Notes: generated by a model from the sequence alone, not told the origin. DNA of 10,081 nucleotides from CAZYYO01 sp964650965 (GCA_964650965.1 CAZYYO010000079.1:1-10081), one strand, 5' to 3'. Positions 1-7,864 are shown, counted from the first letter of the stretch. A program made the numbers and translations.

Positions 1-1
1 C

Positions 2-361
2 CAGCTGCAGGAATTAGTGGATCAGGGACAGGTGTTTGACCATTGTGTAGCGATTGGACCTATGATTATGATGAAATTTGTATGCAAATTAACCAGGGAA
101 TTACAGATTCCTACCGTAGTATCCATGAATCCAATTATGGTAGATGGAACAGGTATGTGTGGAGCTTGCCGTCTTGTGGTTGGAGATGAAGTGAAATTTG
201 CCTGTGTAGATGGACCTGAGTTTGATGGTCATCTGGTAGATTTTGACCAGGCAATGACAAGACAACAGCAGTATAAGACAGAAGAAGGTCGCGCAATGCT
301 TGCATTACAGGAGGGTGATACCCACCACGGCGGCTGCGGACATTGTGGAGGTGACAAGTAA
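2..361 (+). CDS. nfnA: NfnA, small subunit of NADH-dependent ferredoxin:NADP+ oxidoreductase (C-terminal part, 5' truncated)
   Basis: The frame is open from the first bases of the window, so the start lies upstream; 119 residues are visible. The fragment contains the NAD-domain end (AIGPMIMMKF) and then the iron-sulfur region DGTGMCGACR ... VKFACVDGPEFDGHLVDF, typical of the PyrK/SudB-type FAD/NAD reductase family, whose closely spaced cysteines bind a [2Fe-2S] cluster. A Gly/His/Cys-rich tail (HHGGCGHCGG) ends the protein. Family knowledge: NfnA binds FAD and NAD(H) and, with NfnB, couples ferredoxin and NADH oxidation to NADP+ reduction in the cytoplasm. The same fold occurs in dihydroorotate dehydrogenase electron-transfer subunits, but the directly overlapping nfnB-type gene decides for NfnA. 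Databases often call such proteins sulfide/dihydroorotate dehydrogenase-like. Confidence 0.92.
   Translation, partial: QLQELVDQGQVFDHCVAIGPMIMMKFVCKLTRELQIPTVVSMNPIMVDGTGMCGACRLVVGDEVKFACVDGPEFDGHLVDFDQAMTRQQQYKTEEGRAMLALQEGDTHHGGCGHCGGDK
347..354 (+). promoter_or_regulatory. Ribosome binding site of nfnB inside the nfnA 3' end
   Basis: GGAGGTGA is an extended match to the anti-Shine-Dalgarno sequence and lies 6 bases before the ATG at 361. It supports that start and, with the TAATG stop/start overlap, indicates translational coupling of nfnA and nfnB. The same bases encode the last residues of NfnA. Confidence 0.85.
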
Positions 362-1746
362 TGGATGTAATGACAAAAGTACCTGTAAGTGAGCAGGATC
401 CCAAGGTTCGTGCAACTAATTTTGAAGAGGTTTGCCTGGGATATAACGAAGAAGAGGCAGTAGCAGAAGCAAGCCGCTGTTTGAACTGTAAGAATGCCCA
501 GTGTATTAAGGGATGCCCAGTATCCATTAATATTCCAGCATTTATTGCAGAGGTGAAGGAACGTAATTTTGAAAAGGCTTATGAGATTATCAGTGAGTCC
601 TCAGCACTTCCAGCAGTATGCGGAAGAGTGTGTCCTCAGGAAAGCCAGTGTGAAGGCAAATGTATCCGTGGCATAAAAGGGGAAGCAGTATCCATTGGTA
701 AATTAGAGCGATTTGTAGCTGATTGGGCAAGAGAGCATGGAATCAAGCCACAGGGAAATCCTAAGAAGAATGGTCATAAGGTGGCTGTCATTGGTTCCGG
801 TCCTGCAGGCCTGACCTGTGCCGGAGATTTGGCAAAAATGGGCTATGACGTAACCATATTTGAAGCATTACATGAAGCTGGCGGTGTTCTGGTGTATGGT
901 ATTCCTGAATTCCGTCTTCCTAAGAATAAGGTTGTAGCTGCGGAAGTAGAGAATGTAAAAGCATTAGGTGTGAAATTAGAAACCAATGTTATCATTGGAC
1001 GTTCCATTACCATTGATGAATTAATTGAAAAAGAAGGCTTTGAAGCTGTATTTATCGGTTCTGGAGCAGGACTTCCAAGATTTATGGGAATTCCAGGGGA
1101 ACAGGCGAAGGGCGTGTTCTCAGCAAATGAATTCCTTACCAGAAATAATCTGATGAAGGCATTTAAAGAAGGCTATGATACTCCAATTGCCAGAGGCAAG
1201 AAGGTAGTTGTGGTTGGTGGTGGAAATGTAGCAATGGATGCTGCAAGAACCGCCCTTCGTCTTGGCGCTGAGGTACATGTTGTATATCGTCGTAGTGAGG
1301 CTGAGCTTCCTGCAAGAGCAGAAGAAGTTCACCATGCCAAGGAAGAAGGAATTATCTTCGACCTGCTTCAGAATCCTACCGAAATTCTTGTAAATGAAGA
1401 AGGCTGGGTATCTGGTATCCGTGTTATCAAGATGGAATTAGGCGAACCGGATGAGTCTGGACGTAGAAGACCGGTAGAGATTGCCGGCAGTGAATATGAT
1501 ATTGAGGCAGATACAGTAATTATGTCTCTTGGTACTTCACCAAACCCACTGATTCACCATACCACCAAGGGATTGGATGTGAACCGGAGAGGATGTATTA
1601 TTGCACAGGAAGAAACTGGTGCCACTTCTAAGGATGCTGTATATGCAGGTGGAGACGCGGTAACAGGAGCAGCAACCGTTATCCTTGCAATGGGAGCTGG
1701 TAAGGCTGCAGCCACGGGAATTGACGAATATTTTCAGAATAAGTAA
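361..1746 (+). CDS. nfnB: NfnB, large subunit of electron-bifurcating ferredoxin:NADP+ oxidoreductase (GltA-like)
   Basis: This 461-residue flavoprotein resembles the glutamate synthase small subunit. The N-terminal domain has two four-cysteine sets for [4Fe-4S] clusters: C40, C43, C48, C52 (CLNCKNAQCIKGCP) and C87, C91, C97, C101 (CGRVCPQESQCEGKC). Then come an FAD-binding Rossmann motif VIGSGPAG (143-150), an NADP-binding motif VVVVGGGNVAMDAAR (about 283-297), and the closing FAD motif AGGDAVTGAATV (429-440). Length and domain order are complete for the family. Family knowledge: the flavin in NfnB is the bifurcation site, with the overall reaction NADH + 2 reduced ferredoxin + 2 NADP+ giving NAD+ + 2 oxidised ferredoxin + 2 NADPH, reversibly. 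Automatic annotation often names it homotetrameric NADPH-dependent glutamate synthase (gltA). The NfnA partner, overlapping by one base, argues for Nfn. The start is fixed by a strong ribosome binding site. Confidence 0.93.
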   Translation: MDVMTKVPVSEQDPKVRATNFEEVCLGYNEEEAVAEASRCLNCKNAQCIKGCPVSINIPAFIAEVKERNFEKAYEIISESSALPAVCGRVCPQESQCEGKCIRGIKGEAVSIGKLERFVADWAREHGIKPQGNPKKNGHKVAVIGSGPAGLTCAGDLAKMGYDVTIFEALHEAGGVLVYGIPEFRLPKNKVVAAEVENVKALGVKLETNVIIGRSITIDELIEKEGFEAVFIGSGAGLPRFMGIPGEQAKGVFSANEFLTRNNLMKAFKEGYDTPIARGKKVVVVGGGNVAMDAARTALRLGAEVHVVYRRSEAELPARAEEVHHAKEEGIIFDLLQNPTEILVNEEGWVSGIRVIKMELGEPDESGRRRPVEIAGSEYDIEADTVIMSLGTSPNPLIHHTTKGLDVNRRGCIIAQEETGATSKDAVYAGGDAVTGAATVILAMGAGKAAATGIDEYFQNK

Positions 1747-1768
1747 ATAAAACATATGTAGTAAATAA

Positions 1769-1810
1769 AAAGAAAGCATCAGGAATGTGGACCATCCTGG
1801 TGCTTTCTTT
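1769..1810. terminator. Bidirectional intrinsic terminator between nfnB and the convergent aminotransferase gene
   Basis: A 16-bp stem pairs 1769-1784 (AAAGAAAGCATCAGGA) with 1795-1810 (TCCTGGTGCTTTCTTT). It has one G-U wobble and a 10-base loop. The T-rich right arm serves nfnB. On the minus strand the left A-rich arm and upstream A-tract give a U-rich tail for the aminotransferase transcript. It starts 22 bases after the nfnB stop and ends 50 bases from the aminotransferase stop. Confidence 0.9.
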
Positions 1811-1860
1811 CTTGTTGCTTTGGAAAGGATTTGTGTTGAAAATGCAAAGCTTTTACGATG

Positions 1861-2949
1861 TTATCTTAAGAGACAAGCTAGCAGCCTGTCATTATCCTCC
1901 GGTTTCATAAAGCAGAAGCGGAAATATTTATCATTCAAAAATGGGAAGGTAGAGCAGTCACGAATCATCATTCCTTCCTTAATGGCCCGTTCAAACAAAT
2001 CCATGCTGGTTACATCCTCCTCTAAAATACGAACCAGCATAAAGTTGGCTGTGGGGAGATAGGGAAGAAACCTAGCATCCTTACGAAGAATTTCATAGAT
2101 ACGGTTCCGTTCTGAAATAATCAGCTGTCTGGTCTGTTCAATATATTCTAAGTCATCAAACATTAATTCTCCGGCAATAACGGCAAGAGAGTTAATGGTC
2201 CAGGGATTCTTTCGCTGATTCATATTACGAATCAAATCCGGGTTGCCGGAGATGGCGTAGCCAAGACGCAGACCAGGAGCGGCAAAGAATTTGCTGGTTC
2301 CTCGCAGGATAATAATATTGTTGTAGTAGGCAGTAATAGGAACCGCTGTAATGGCTGCTACATCATCTACAAATTCAATATAAGTTTCATCTACCATCAC
2401 ATAGATATCATGCTCCTTGCAGGCATTTAGAATCAGACGCATTTCCTTCTGATTGATGCTGGTTGAGGTGGGGTTATTGGGGTTACACAGAATCAGAAGA
2501 TCCAGATTCTCATTTAACTTGGATAGAAAATGCTCAATATCCAATGTAAAGTTCTGTTCCTCCTTCAGGGGATAGTACAATGTAGTTCCTCCCCCTAAAG
2601 CAATTTCCCGTTCGTATTCAGAATAGGTAGGACCAAGAATCATGGCTTTCTTAGGATGCTCTATTTGGATAAAAAGAGAAATTAATTCGGTGGAGCCATT
2701 TCCTACTACAATATTGTCCATGGTCGTTCCTGCATATCTGGCGATGCATTCTCTAAGGGCAGTGTACTCCCGGTCCGGGTAGCTGGTAATGGCATCAATA
2801 TGATGTGCTAAAGAGGAACGAAGCCTGGGGGAAATCCCCAGAGGATTCACATTGGCAGAGAAGCTGATAATATCCTCTTTTTTAATGCCATAAATCTGTT
2901 CTATTTTCTCTAAATCACTTCCGTGAAAATGGTCCTTATGTTTTATCAT
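1861..2949 (-). CDS. PLP-dependent class I/II aminotransferase, HisC/CobD (threonine-phosphate decarboxylase-like) family
   Basis: This is a 362-residue fold-type I PLP enzyme. Visible motifs are FSANVNPLG (30-38), GNGSTELI (83-90), LCNPNNPTS (154-162, cofactor ring Asn), VDETYIEF (186-193, Asp for the PLP nitrogen), the Schiff-base lysine K220 in RGTSKFF, and PGLRLGY (225-231). The opening HFHGSDLEKIEQIYGIKKED followed by SANVNPLG is more like CobD, which makes aminopropanol phosphate for cobalamin, than HisC, which is the histidinol-phosphate transaminase. No cobalamin or histidine genes are in view, so the substrate is undecided. The open frame reaches upstream to 3342, but that part overlaps the opposite gene. 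ATG at 2949 is chosen because TAAGGAGA sits 5 bases before it, a promoter lies just upstream, and family homology begins there. It is convergent with nfnB and divergent from the DUF operon. Confidence 0.85.
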   Translation of the reverse strand: MIKHKDHFHGSDLEKIEQIYGIKKEDIISFSANVNPLGISPRLRSSLAHHIDAITSYPDREYTALRECIARYAGTTMDNIVVGNGSTELISLFIQIEHPKKAMILGPTYSEYEREIALGGGTTLYYPLKEEQNFTLDIEHFLSKLNENLDLLILCNPNNPTSTSINQKEMRLILNACKEHDIYVMVDETYIEFVDDVAAITAVPITAYYNNIIILRGTSKFFAAPGLRLGYAISGNPDLIRNMNQRKNPWTINSLAVIAGELMFDDLEYIEQTRQLIISERNRIYEILRKDARFLPYLPTANFMLVRILEEDVTSMDLFERAIKEGMMIRDCSTFPFLNDKYFRFCFMKPEDNDRLLACLLR

Positions 2950-2954
2950 GATTG

Positions 2955-2962
2955 TCTCCTTA
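2955..2962 (-). promoter_or_regulatory. Ribosome binding site of the aminotransferase gene
   Basis: On the minus strand TAAGGAGA is followed by 5 bases (CAATC) and ATG at 2949-2947. It decides the start against the much longer upstream open frame. Confidence 0.85.
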
Positions 2963-2964
2963 GG

Positions 2965-2993
2965 TTGCATGAAAAATGTAAATAGTTTATAAT
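2965..2993 (+). promoter_or_regulatory. Predicted sigma-A promoter of the four-gene DUF operon
   Basis: A perfect -10 TATAAT lies at 2988-2993, with a weak -35 TTGCAT at 2965-2970 and a 17-base spacer. The expected transcription start is near 3000, giving a leader of about 55 bases before the GTG at 3056. The -10 is strong and the -35 matches only at TTG. Confidence 0.55.
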
Positions 2994-2995
2994 TC

Positions 2996-3023
2996 ATTAT
3001 AGTCATAAATGCTAAAAAATCAA
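2996..3023 (-). promoter_or_regulatory. Predicted sigma-A promoter of the aminotransferase gene
   Basis: Read on the minus strand, -35 TTGATT (3023-3018) and -10 TATAAT (3001-2996) are separated by 16 bases. The expected start is near 2989, about 40 bases before the ATG at 2949. The -10 is perfect and the -35 matches 4 of 6. The -10 box is two bases from that of the opposing promoter. Confidence 0.6.
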
Positions 3024-3055
3024 CCGTAGCGGACAGAAAGAACGGGTGTAAGGTC

Positions 3056-6000
3056 GTGCGAAAAAGAATCTGGCGAATGTCGGAGGGACAATTTGATAAT
3101 CGAAGACCCAGGCTGGAATTCTCTACTGATGGAATTGAGTTGTCAGGGCTGGAAGGAAGTACGCTCCAGGGTGAATTTGAAATGCACAGCACCAATGGAG
3201 TGCCTATTCGTGGCATGATATATTCTTCTAATCCATATGTAGTTTGTCTTACTCCGCAGTTTGACGGAGTAGATGTTAAGATTCGCTTTACAGCAGGAGG
3301 AGCAGGATTCCATGAGGGGGATTCTATGGATGGTAAGTTCACAGTGGTGTATAACCAGGGTGTGGCTTACCTTCCTTTTGTTATGCATTACCTGCCCAAG
3401 CTCCCCCAGAGCCCATACGGTACAGTAGCTTCCTTAGAGGAATTTGCTCTGTTGGCACAAAATCACTGGAATGATGCCATGCAGATGTTCTATACAACGG
3501 AATTTGAGCAGCTGATGAAGCATACCACAAAGGAGCAGTACCTGTTATATCAGGGATATTCCAAGGCGGTACGAAATAACAAGAATTTCGAGCAGTTTCT
3601 GGTAGCCTGTGGCTTGAAGAATCCGGTGACCTATGAGATGGAAAGCCGCAGAGATGAATTTTTCTCTATTTCAGAGAATCAGAAGGAAATGGTTGAGATT
3701 ACCAAGAACACCTGGGGCTATATTGAAATCACAGTGGAAAGTGATGCTGACTTTGTTAGTGTGGAAAAAGAGAAAATTACAACAGATTTCTTTTTGGGCA
3801 GTGTGCTTCAATATAATTATTACGTGCATAAGGATCGCCTGCATGGTGGATTAAATTATGCCCGCATCTCCTTTGACGGAAATGGAATTCACAGAGAAAT
3901 TACAGTAGTAGCAACCTTAGGTGAAATCGGTACGCCTTCCCAGGTTATGGCATGGGAGAGAAGGAAACAGATTTTTCAGCTAACCAAGGCATATGAGGAA
4001 TATCGACTTCACAGATTAACCACCGGAGATTGGTGCAGCCAGTCCATTCAGCTGATTGATGCACTGAAAAATGGAGAGAAGCAGGATATCTGGCTGGAGC
4101 TTATGAAGGCGCAGATGTACATTTCCAATAATCAAAGGCAGGAGGCACTTTGGATTATTTCTGATATGAAGAAGAATATTACAGACAAGCACAGTGTGAA
4201 CTGGGCTTATTTGCTATATCTATGTACCTTAATTGAGCGGGAGGAAAGCTATGTAGACCGTCTTACCAGGGAAATCGAGCTAATTTTTCGAGAGCATCCG
4301 GAGGATCCAAGGGTATTTTGGTTCTTGCTGTTTTTAAGAGAAGAATATATGAAAAACAGCAGTCGTAAGCTTAAGGCAGTGGCACAATGGATGATGGAAG
4401 GCTATCGTTCTCCCTACCTGTATATTGAGGCTTATTATATTCTGTGTCAGGATCCCTATTTAATGAATGGCTTGGATTCCTTTATCACAAGCATTCTTCG
4501 CTGGGCCGTTATGCATCAGGGAATTACGCCAGATCTTGCCATGCAGTTCTTTCAGATTTTGCCAGCAGAAACCAGGTTTCGAAGAGAAATTTATCAGATT
4601 GCCAAAGCATCCTATCAGGTATGTCCCAAGGAGGAATATCTTAGTGTATTCATTTCCTATCTTCTTAAGGGACAGGCCTTTGGAGAGGAGTATTTTCCAT
4701 GGTATCAAAAGGGCATAGAGCAGGAACTTCGTATTACAGGACTTTATGAGGCTTATTTAATGTCCTTAGATAATGACAGTGTAGAGGAATTGCCTCAAAT
4801 GCTTACCATGTATTTTCAATATCACAGTACCATATCCTATGATAAGAAGGCACTGCTGTATGCTAACATTATCAGTAATAAGCATAAGCATCCCCAGGTT
4901 TATGAGCAGTATCTTAGAACCATGGAGCTTTTTGCAATGGAGCAGATGAAGCTGGGGCGAATTGATGATAATCTGGCCATTATTTATCAGGAGCTGCTTC
5001 AAATGGGAATTATCAATGATGATGTTGCCAGTGGGATAGCTTCTCTGGTTTTCGTTCGAAAGATTATTTGTCTTCCCAAGGGAATCAACCGGGTATTAAT
5101 CTATCAGGAGCAACTGGCTAATCCGTTGGTATATCCAGTGGTGAATCAATGTGCTTATGTACCGGTAATATCAGACCACTATCAGCTGTTTTTAGAGGAT
5201 ACCAGGGGATATCTTACTTCCAGTACCCAGGCTTACTATATGGAAGAATTGTTCCATATCGAGGGTTATGTAGATGAGCTGCAGAAATCAGCACCTCAGG
5301 AGATATCCTATATTCTATATTATTTGACCTGTCATCAAAATGCACAGCAGATGGAAACCAGGGATATGCATCTCATAGATACATTTATCCATTCCAAGGA
5401 GGTAAGTGAAGCTTATAAGGCATCCTTGCTTCCCCAGTTTATAGAGTTCTTAAAGAATCATACCCAGGAGGAATTGCTAGAGACCTACCTGATGGAGCAG
5501 GCGGACATTGCCAGCCTTAGTGCTGAGATTCTATCCTATGTGATTGAGCTGTTAATCAGCCGCAGCCATTATGAACGGGCATATCAGCTGGTGAAGAATC
5601 ACAATGAGCTTTCTGTTTCCTTAGACAGCCTGCTTCAATTATGTCATCATATGATTTTAGATACCGACTTTTTGTCAGATGATTTTCTTATTAGTCTGTG
5701 TGGGTATTTAATGGAACAGGAGCAAAGCACTCCGATTACCACCTCTTATCTGGTAACCTATTATGTGGGACCGGATCAGGACATGGTTCATTTGTGGCAT
5801 TTGGGGCAGAAGGAGGATCTGGTATTAGGCAAGCTGGAGGAACGTCTGATTATCCAGATGCTATATGAAGAACAGCTTCATGATGATTTGCCTCAGGTAG
5901 TAGATTCTTATTATGAGAAGAAGCCCAATAAGATGGTGATGGAAGCATATTTATCCTATCTGTCCCATCGTTATCTGATAAGTAAGGAGCAGGTGCCGGA

Positions 6001-6592
6001 GCATATTTTCCAGTATCTGCATATGTTTGCTAGAAGAAATGAGCGGTTAAATGAATGCTGCAGACTGGCGTTGATGAAACATCTGGCATATACAAAGGAG
6101 CTGTCTCCCCAGGAGTTTCAGCTGCTAGATCAGCTGGTAAAGGAATTTTTGCTGAAGAATGTGTATTTTTCCTTTTACAAGCAGTTAGATCATCGATTAA
6201 TCGTGAAGTATCACCTGTATGACAAAATCTTCATTGAATATCGTGGCAATCCCCGAGAGCAGATTATGATTTCCTATCAGGTGAATCAGGGCAGGGTGCA
6301 GGAAGAAGAAATGTTAGAAATGTATCAGGGAATCTTCGTAAAGCAGTTTGTTCTCTTCTATGGAGATAAGCTAAGCTATCAGCTATATGGAGAGGATATT
6401 AATGGTCTGCCCATTGCCAGTGACCAGGTGGACTTTACAGATGTTGTGGAAAATGGAAAAGAAAATCGATATGATTTATTAAATCAGATGCAAAGTGCAT
6501 TTATGTATGAAGAAGAGCAGCAGCTGCTTGCAGCTATGGAGAGATACCAGGGATTAGATAGTGTAACCCGCCAGCTGTTTACAACCATATAA
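3056..6592 (+). CDS. Large DUF5717-like protein: beta-domain ends with a long alpha-helical repeat middle, function unknown
   Basis: This 1178-residue protein has no signal peptide or membrane segment, so it is probably cytoplasmic. Residues about 20-115 form a beta-rich domain (GEFEMHSTNGVPIRGMIYSSNP). Residues about 205-288 form a second beta-rich domain ending HREITVVATLGE. From about 297 to 1050 it is nearly all amphipathic helices rich in Tyr, Leu and Glu, reading as an irregular TPR-like alpha-solenoid. Residues about 1055-1140 return to beta strands, followed by a last helix. I recall this N-terminus as DUF5717, a Lachnospiraceae family; no catalytic motif is visible. The GTG at 3056 is chosen because the MRKRI...GQF...PRLEFS opening fits the family as I remember it. 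The Shine-Dalgarno is poor (AAGG only 2 bases before GTG), and the ATG at 3077 is an alternative. It is the first gene of a four-gene operon, 19 bases before the next. Confidence 0.8.
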   Translation: MRKRIWRMSEGQFDNRRPRLEFSTDGIELSGLEGSTLQGEFEMHSTNGVPIRGMIYSSNPYVVCLTPQFDGVDVKIRFTAGGAGFHEGDSMDGKFTVVYNQGVAYLPFVMHYLPKLPQSPYGTVASLEEFALLAQNHWNDAMQMFYTTEFEQLMKHTTKEQYLLYQGYSKAVRNNKNFEQFLVACGLKNPVTYEMESRRDEFFSISENQKEMVEITKNTWGYIEITVESDADFVSVEKEKITTDFFLGSVLQYNYYVHKDRLHGGLNYARISFDGNGIHREITVVATLGEIGTPSQVMAWERRKQIFQLTKAYEEYRLHRLTTGDWCSQSIQLIDALKNGEKQDIWLELMKAQMYISNNQRQEALWIISDMKKNITDKHSVNWAYLLYLCTLIEREESYVDRLTREIELIFREHPEDPRVFWFLLFLREEYMKNSSRKLKAVAQWMMEGYRSPYLYIEAYYILCQDPYLMNGLDSFITSILRWAVMHQGITPDLAMQFFQILPAETRFRREIYQIAKASYQVCPKEEYLSVFISYLLKGQAFGEEYFPWYQKGIEQELRITGLYEAYLMSLDNDSVEELPQMLTMYFQYHSTISYDKKALLYANIISNKHKHPQVYEQYLRTMELFAMEQMKLGRIDDNLAIIYQELLQMGIINDDVASGIASLVFVRKIICLPKGINRVLIYQEQLANPLVYPVVNQCAYVPVISDHYQLFLEDTRGYLTSSTQAYYMEELFHIEGYVDELQKSAPQEISYILYYLTCHQNAQQMETRDMHLIDTFIHSKEVSEAYKASLLPQFIEFLKNHTQEELLETYLMEQADIASLSAEILSYVIELLISRSHYERAYQLVKNHNELSVSLDSLLQLCHHMILDTDFLSDDFLISLCGYLMEQEQSTPITTSYLVTYYVGPDQDMVHLWHLGQKEDLVLGKLEERLIIQMLYEEQLHDDLPQVVDSYYEKKPNKMVMEAYLSYLSHRYLISKEQVPEHIFQYLHMFARRNERLNECCRLALMKHLAYTKELSPQEFQLLDQLVKEFLLKNVYFSFYKQLDHRLIVKYHLYDKIFIEYRGNPREQIMISYQVNQGRVQEEEMLEMYQGIFVKQFVLFYGDKLSYQLYGEDINGLPIASDQVDFTDVVENGKENRYDLLNQMQSAFMYEEEQQLLAAMERYQGLDSVTRQLFTTI

Positions 6593-6611
6593 ACCGTAAA
6601 GGATAAAATTC

Positions 6612-7853
6612 ATGGAAGAGAAAATGGAAGGGGTATATTTTGGCATTGATATCAGTGACAAATATACCATGATAAGCTTTTATCAACTGCATATGGATGA
6701 GCCTGAGACCATTAGTACTGTAATGGGCAGCGAAGCTTATCAGATTCCAACCTTTCTTAGTAAGAAAAAGGGCATGGGACAGTGGTTCTTTGGAAATGAA
6801 GCCAAAAGACAGGTGAAGCTGAATCAGGCCGTAGGAGTGGAGCAGCTGCTTAAAAAGGCGGTGGAGAATCAGGAGGTTTTTATTGACCAGGAGAATTACA
6901 GTGCCAGAGAGCTTATGGTTATCTTTATCAAGAAGCTGTTGTCTATTCCGGGACATTTCTATGCCAATGCTCCCTTAGAGAAGCTTATGATTACGGTGGA
7001 TCGTATTTCCCTGGAAATCACCGAATTATTTACTATGGTAGCATCCAGGTTAGAGTTAGAACCACAGCAGATGATGCTGATAGACCATCGGGAAAGCTTC
7101 TATTATTACGCTTTGAACCAACAGCCGGAGCTGTTTCAAAACGACGTGGTACTATTTGACTATACCAAAAAGAATCTTATGCATTATATGCTTCGAAGAA
7201 AACAAAATACCATTCCCCAGGTGGTGGAAATGCTTCAGGGAAACCATGGTTCCCTTTTAGAGGAGCGGGATGTGCAGTTTGATGAGATTGTTCAGCAGGT
7301 GTTTGCAGGAAAGCTGATTTCTACAGTATATTTAATCGGAGATGGCTTTGACGGTCAATGGATGAAAATCTCGCTGAACCGTATATGCAGAGGACGAAGA
7401 GCCTTTGTAGGGAAGAATCTTTATTCCAAGGGAGCCTGCTATGGAGGCGTTATTAAGGATGGAAAGAAGGACTGGCCCTTTGTATATATGGGAGATAACG
7501 AGCTGAAGGTAAATGTATACCTGAAGCTTCTAGTACATAATGAAATGCAGCTATATTCTCTGGTAAATGCAGGAGAAAGCTGGTATGAGTCCCGAGGAGA
7601 GTGTGAAGTGATTCTAGACGGAACTCCGGAGATAGAAGTGTGGGTTCAGCGTCCGGACAGCAGAGAGGCCAAGCTGGAGGTACTAGAGCTTACCGATCTT
7701 CCTGTGCGGGAGAATCGAACCACAAGACTTCGAATAGAAGCCCGGCCTGTTTCAGACCAGGAGATTACTGTGGTTATCAAGGACCTGGGATTTGGCGAAA
7801 TTGTTACCAGCTCCAATCAAACCTGGGAGCATACCATTAAGGTTACATTTTAG
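6612..7853 (+). CDS. Actin/Hsp70-fold protein, probably DUF5716-like, with degenerate nucleotide loops
   Basis: This 413-residue protein shows the Hsp70/actin order of motifs. The first phosphate region is YFGIDISDKYT (9-19). LEKLMITVDRIS (122-133) and LIDHRESFYYYALNQ (156-170) correspond to the Hsp70 VPA and NEPTAAA regions. The second phosphate region is VVLFDYTKKNLMHYML (179-194), and the adenosine region is VYLIGDGF (239-246) followed by KGACYGGVI (273-281). The C-terminal part (about 297-413) is beta-rich, like the substrate-binding sandwich of Hsp70, and there is no helical lid. The glycine-rich loops normal in Hsp70 (DLGTTNS, DLGGGT) are largely lost, so ATP hydrolysis may be weak or absent. 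The assignment rests on motif order, not on a database hit. The start is supported by AAAGGA 8 bases upstream. The TPR gene follows after 11 bases, and a partnership like that of Hsp70 with TPR co-chaperones is plausible. Confidence 0.75.
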   Translation: MEEKMEGVYFGIDISDKYTMISFYQLHMDEPETISTVMGSEAYQIPTFLSKKKGMGQWFFGNEAKRQVKLNQAVGVEQLLKKAVENQEVFIDQENYSARELMVIFIKKLLSIPGHFYANAPLEKLMITVDRISLEITELFTMVASRLELEPQQMMLIDHRESFYYYALNQQPELFQNDVVLFDYTKKNLMHYMLRRKQNTIPQVVEMLQGNHGSLLEERDVQFDEIVQQVFAGKLISTVYLIGDGFDGQWMKISLNRICRGRRAFVGKNLYSKGACYGGVIKDGKKDWPFVYMGDNELKVNVYLKLLVHNEMQLYSLVNAGESWYESRGECEVILDGTPEIEVWVQRPDSREAKLEVLELTDLPVRENRTTRLRIEARPVSDQEITVVIKDLGFGEIVTSSNQTWEHTIKVTF

Positions 7854-7860
7854 AGGAGGG
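7854..7860 (+). promoter_or_regulatory. Ribosome binding site of the TPR gene
   Basis: AGGAGGG directly follows the stop codon of the Hsp70-like gene and lies 4 bases before ATG at 7865. It is the strongest Shine-Dalgarno in the operon and suggests efficient re-initiation. Confidence 0.8.
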
Positions 7861-7864
7861 CAAT

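Noticed and set aside
135..527. Minus-strand open frame of 130 codons across the nfnA/nfnB junction
   Set aside because: It lies opposite two clearly conserved genes, has no ribosome binding site or homology, and is a shadow of their codon use.
1787..2062. Plus-strand open frame of 91 codons after nfnB
   Set aside because: It begins inside the terminator hairpin and is antisense to the conserved C-terminus of the aminotransferase.
3009..3029. Six-codon open frame ATG CTA AAA AAT CAA CCG TAG in the leader of the DUF operon
   Set aside because: It has no ribosome binding site and starts only about ten bases after the predicted transcription start; such short frames arise by chance.
2950..3342. 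Upstream extension of the minus-strand aminotransferase frame (131 extra codons)
   Set aside because: It overlaps the start of the large plus-strand gene, has no aminotransferase homology, and the strong ribosome binding site and promoter point to ATG at 2949.
6579..6956. Minus-strand open frame of 125 codons at the start of the Hsp70-like gene
   Set aside because: It lies opposite a coding region with recognisable motifs and has no supporting signals.
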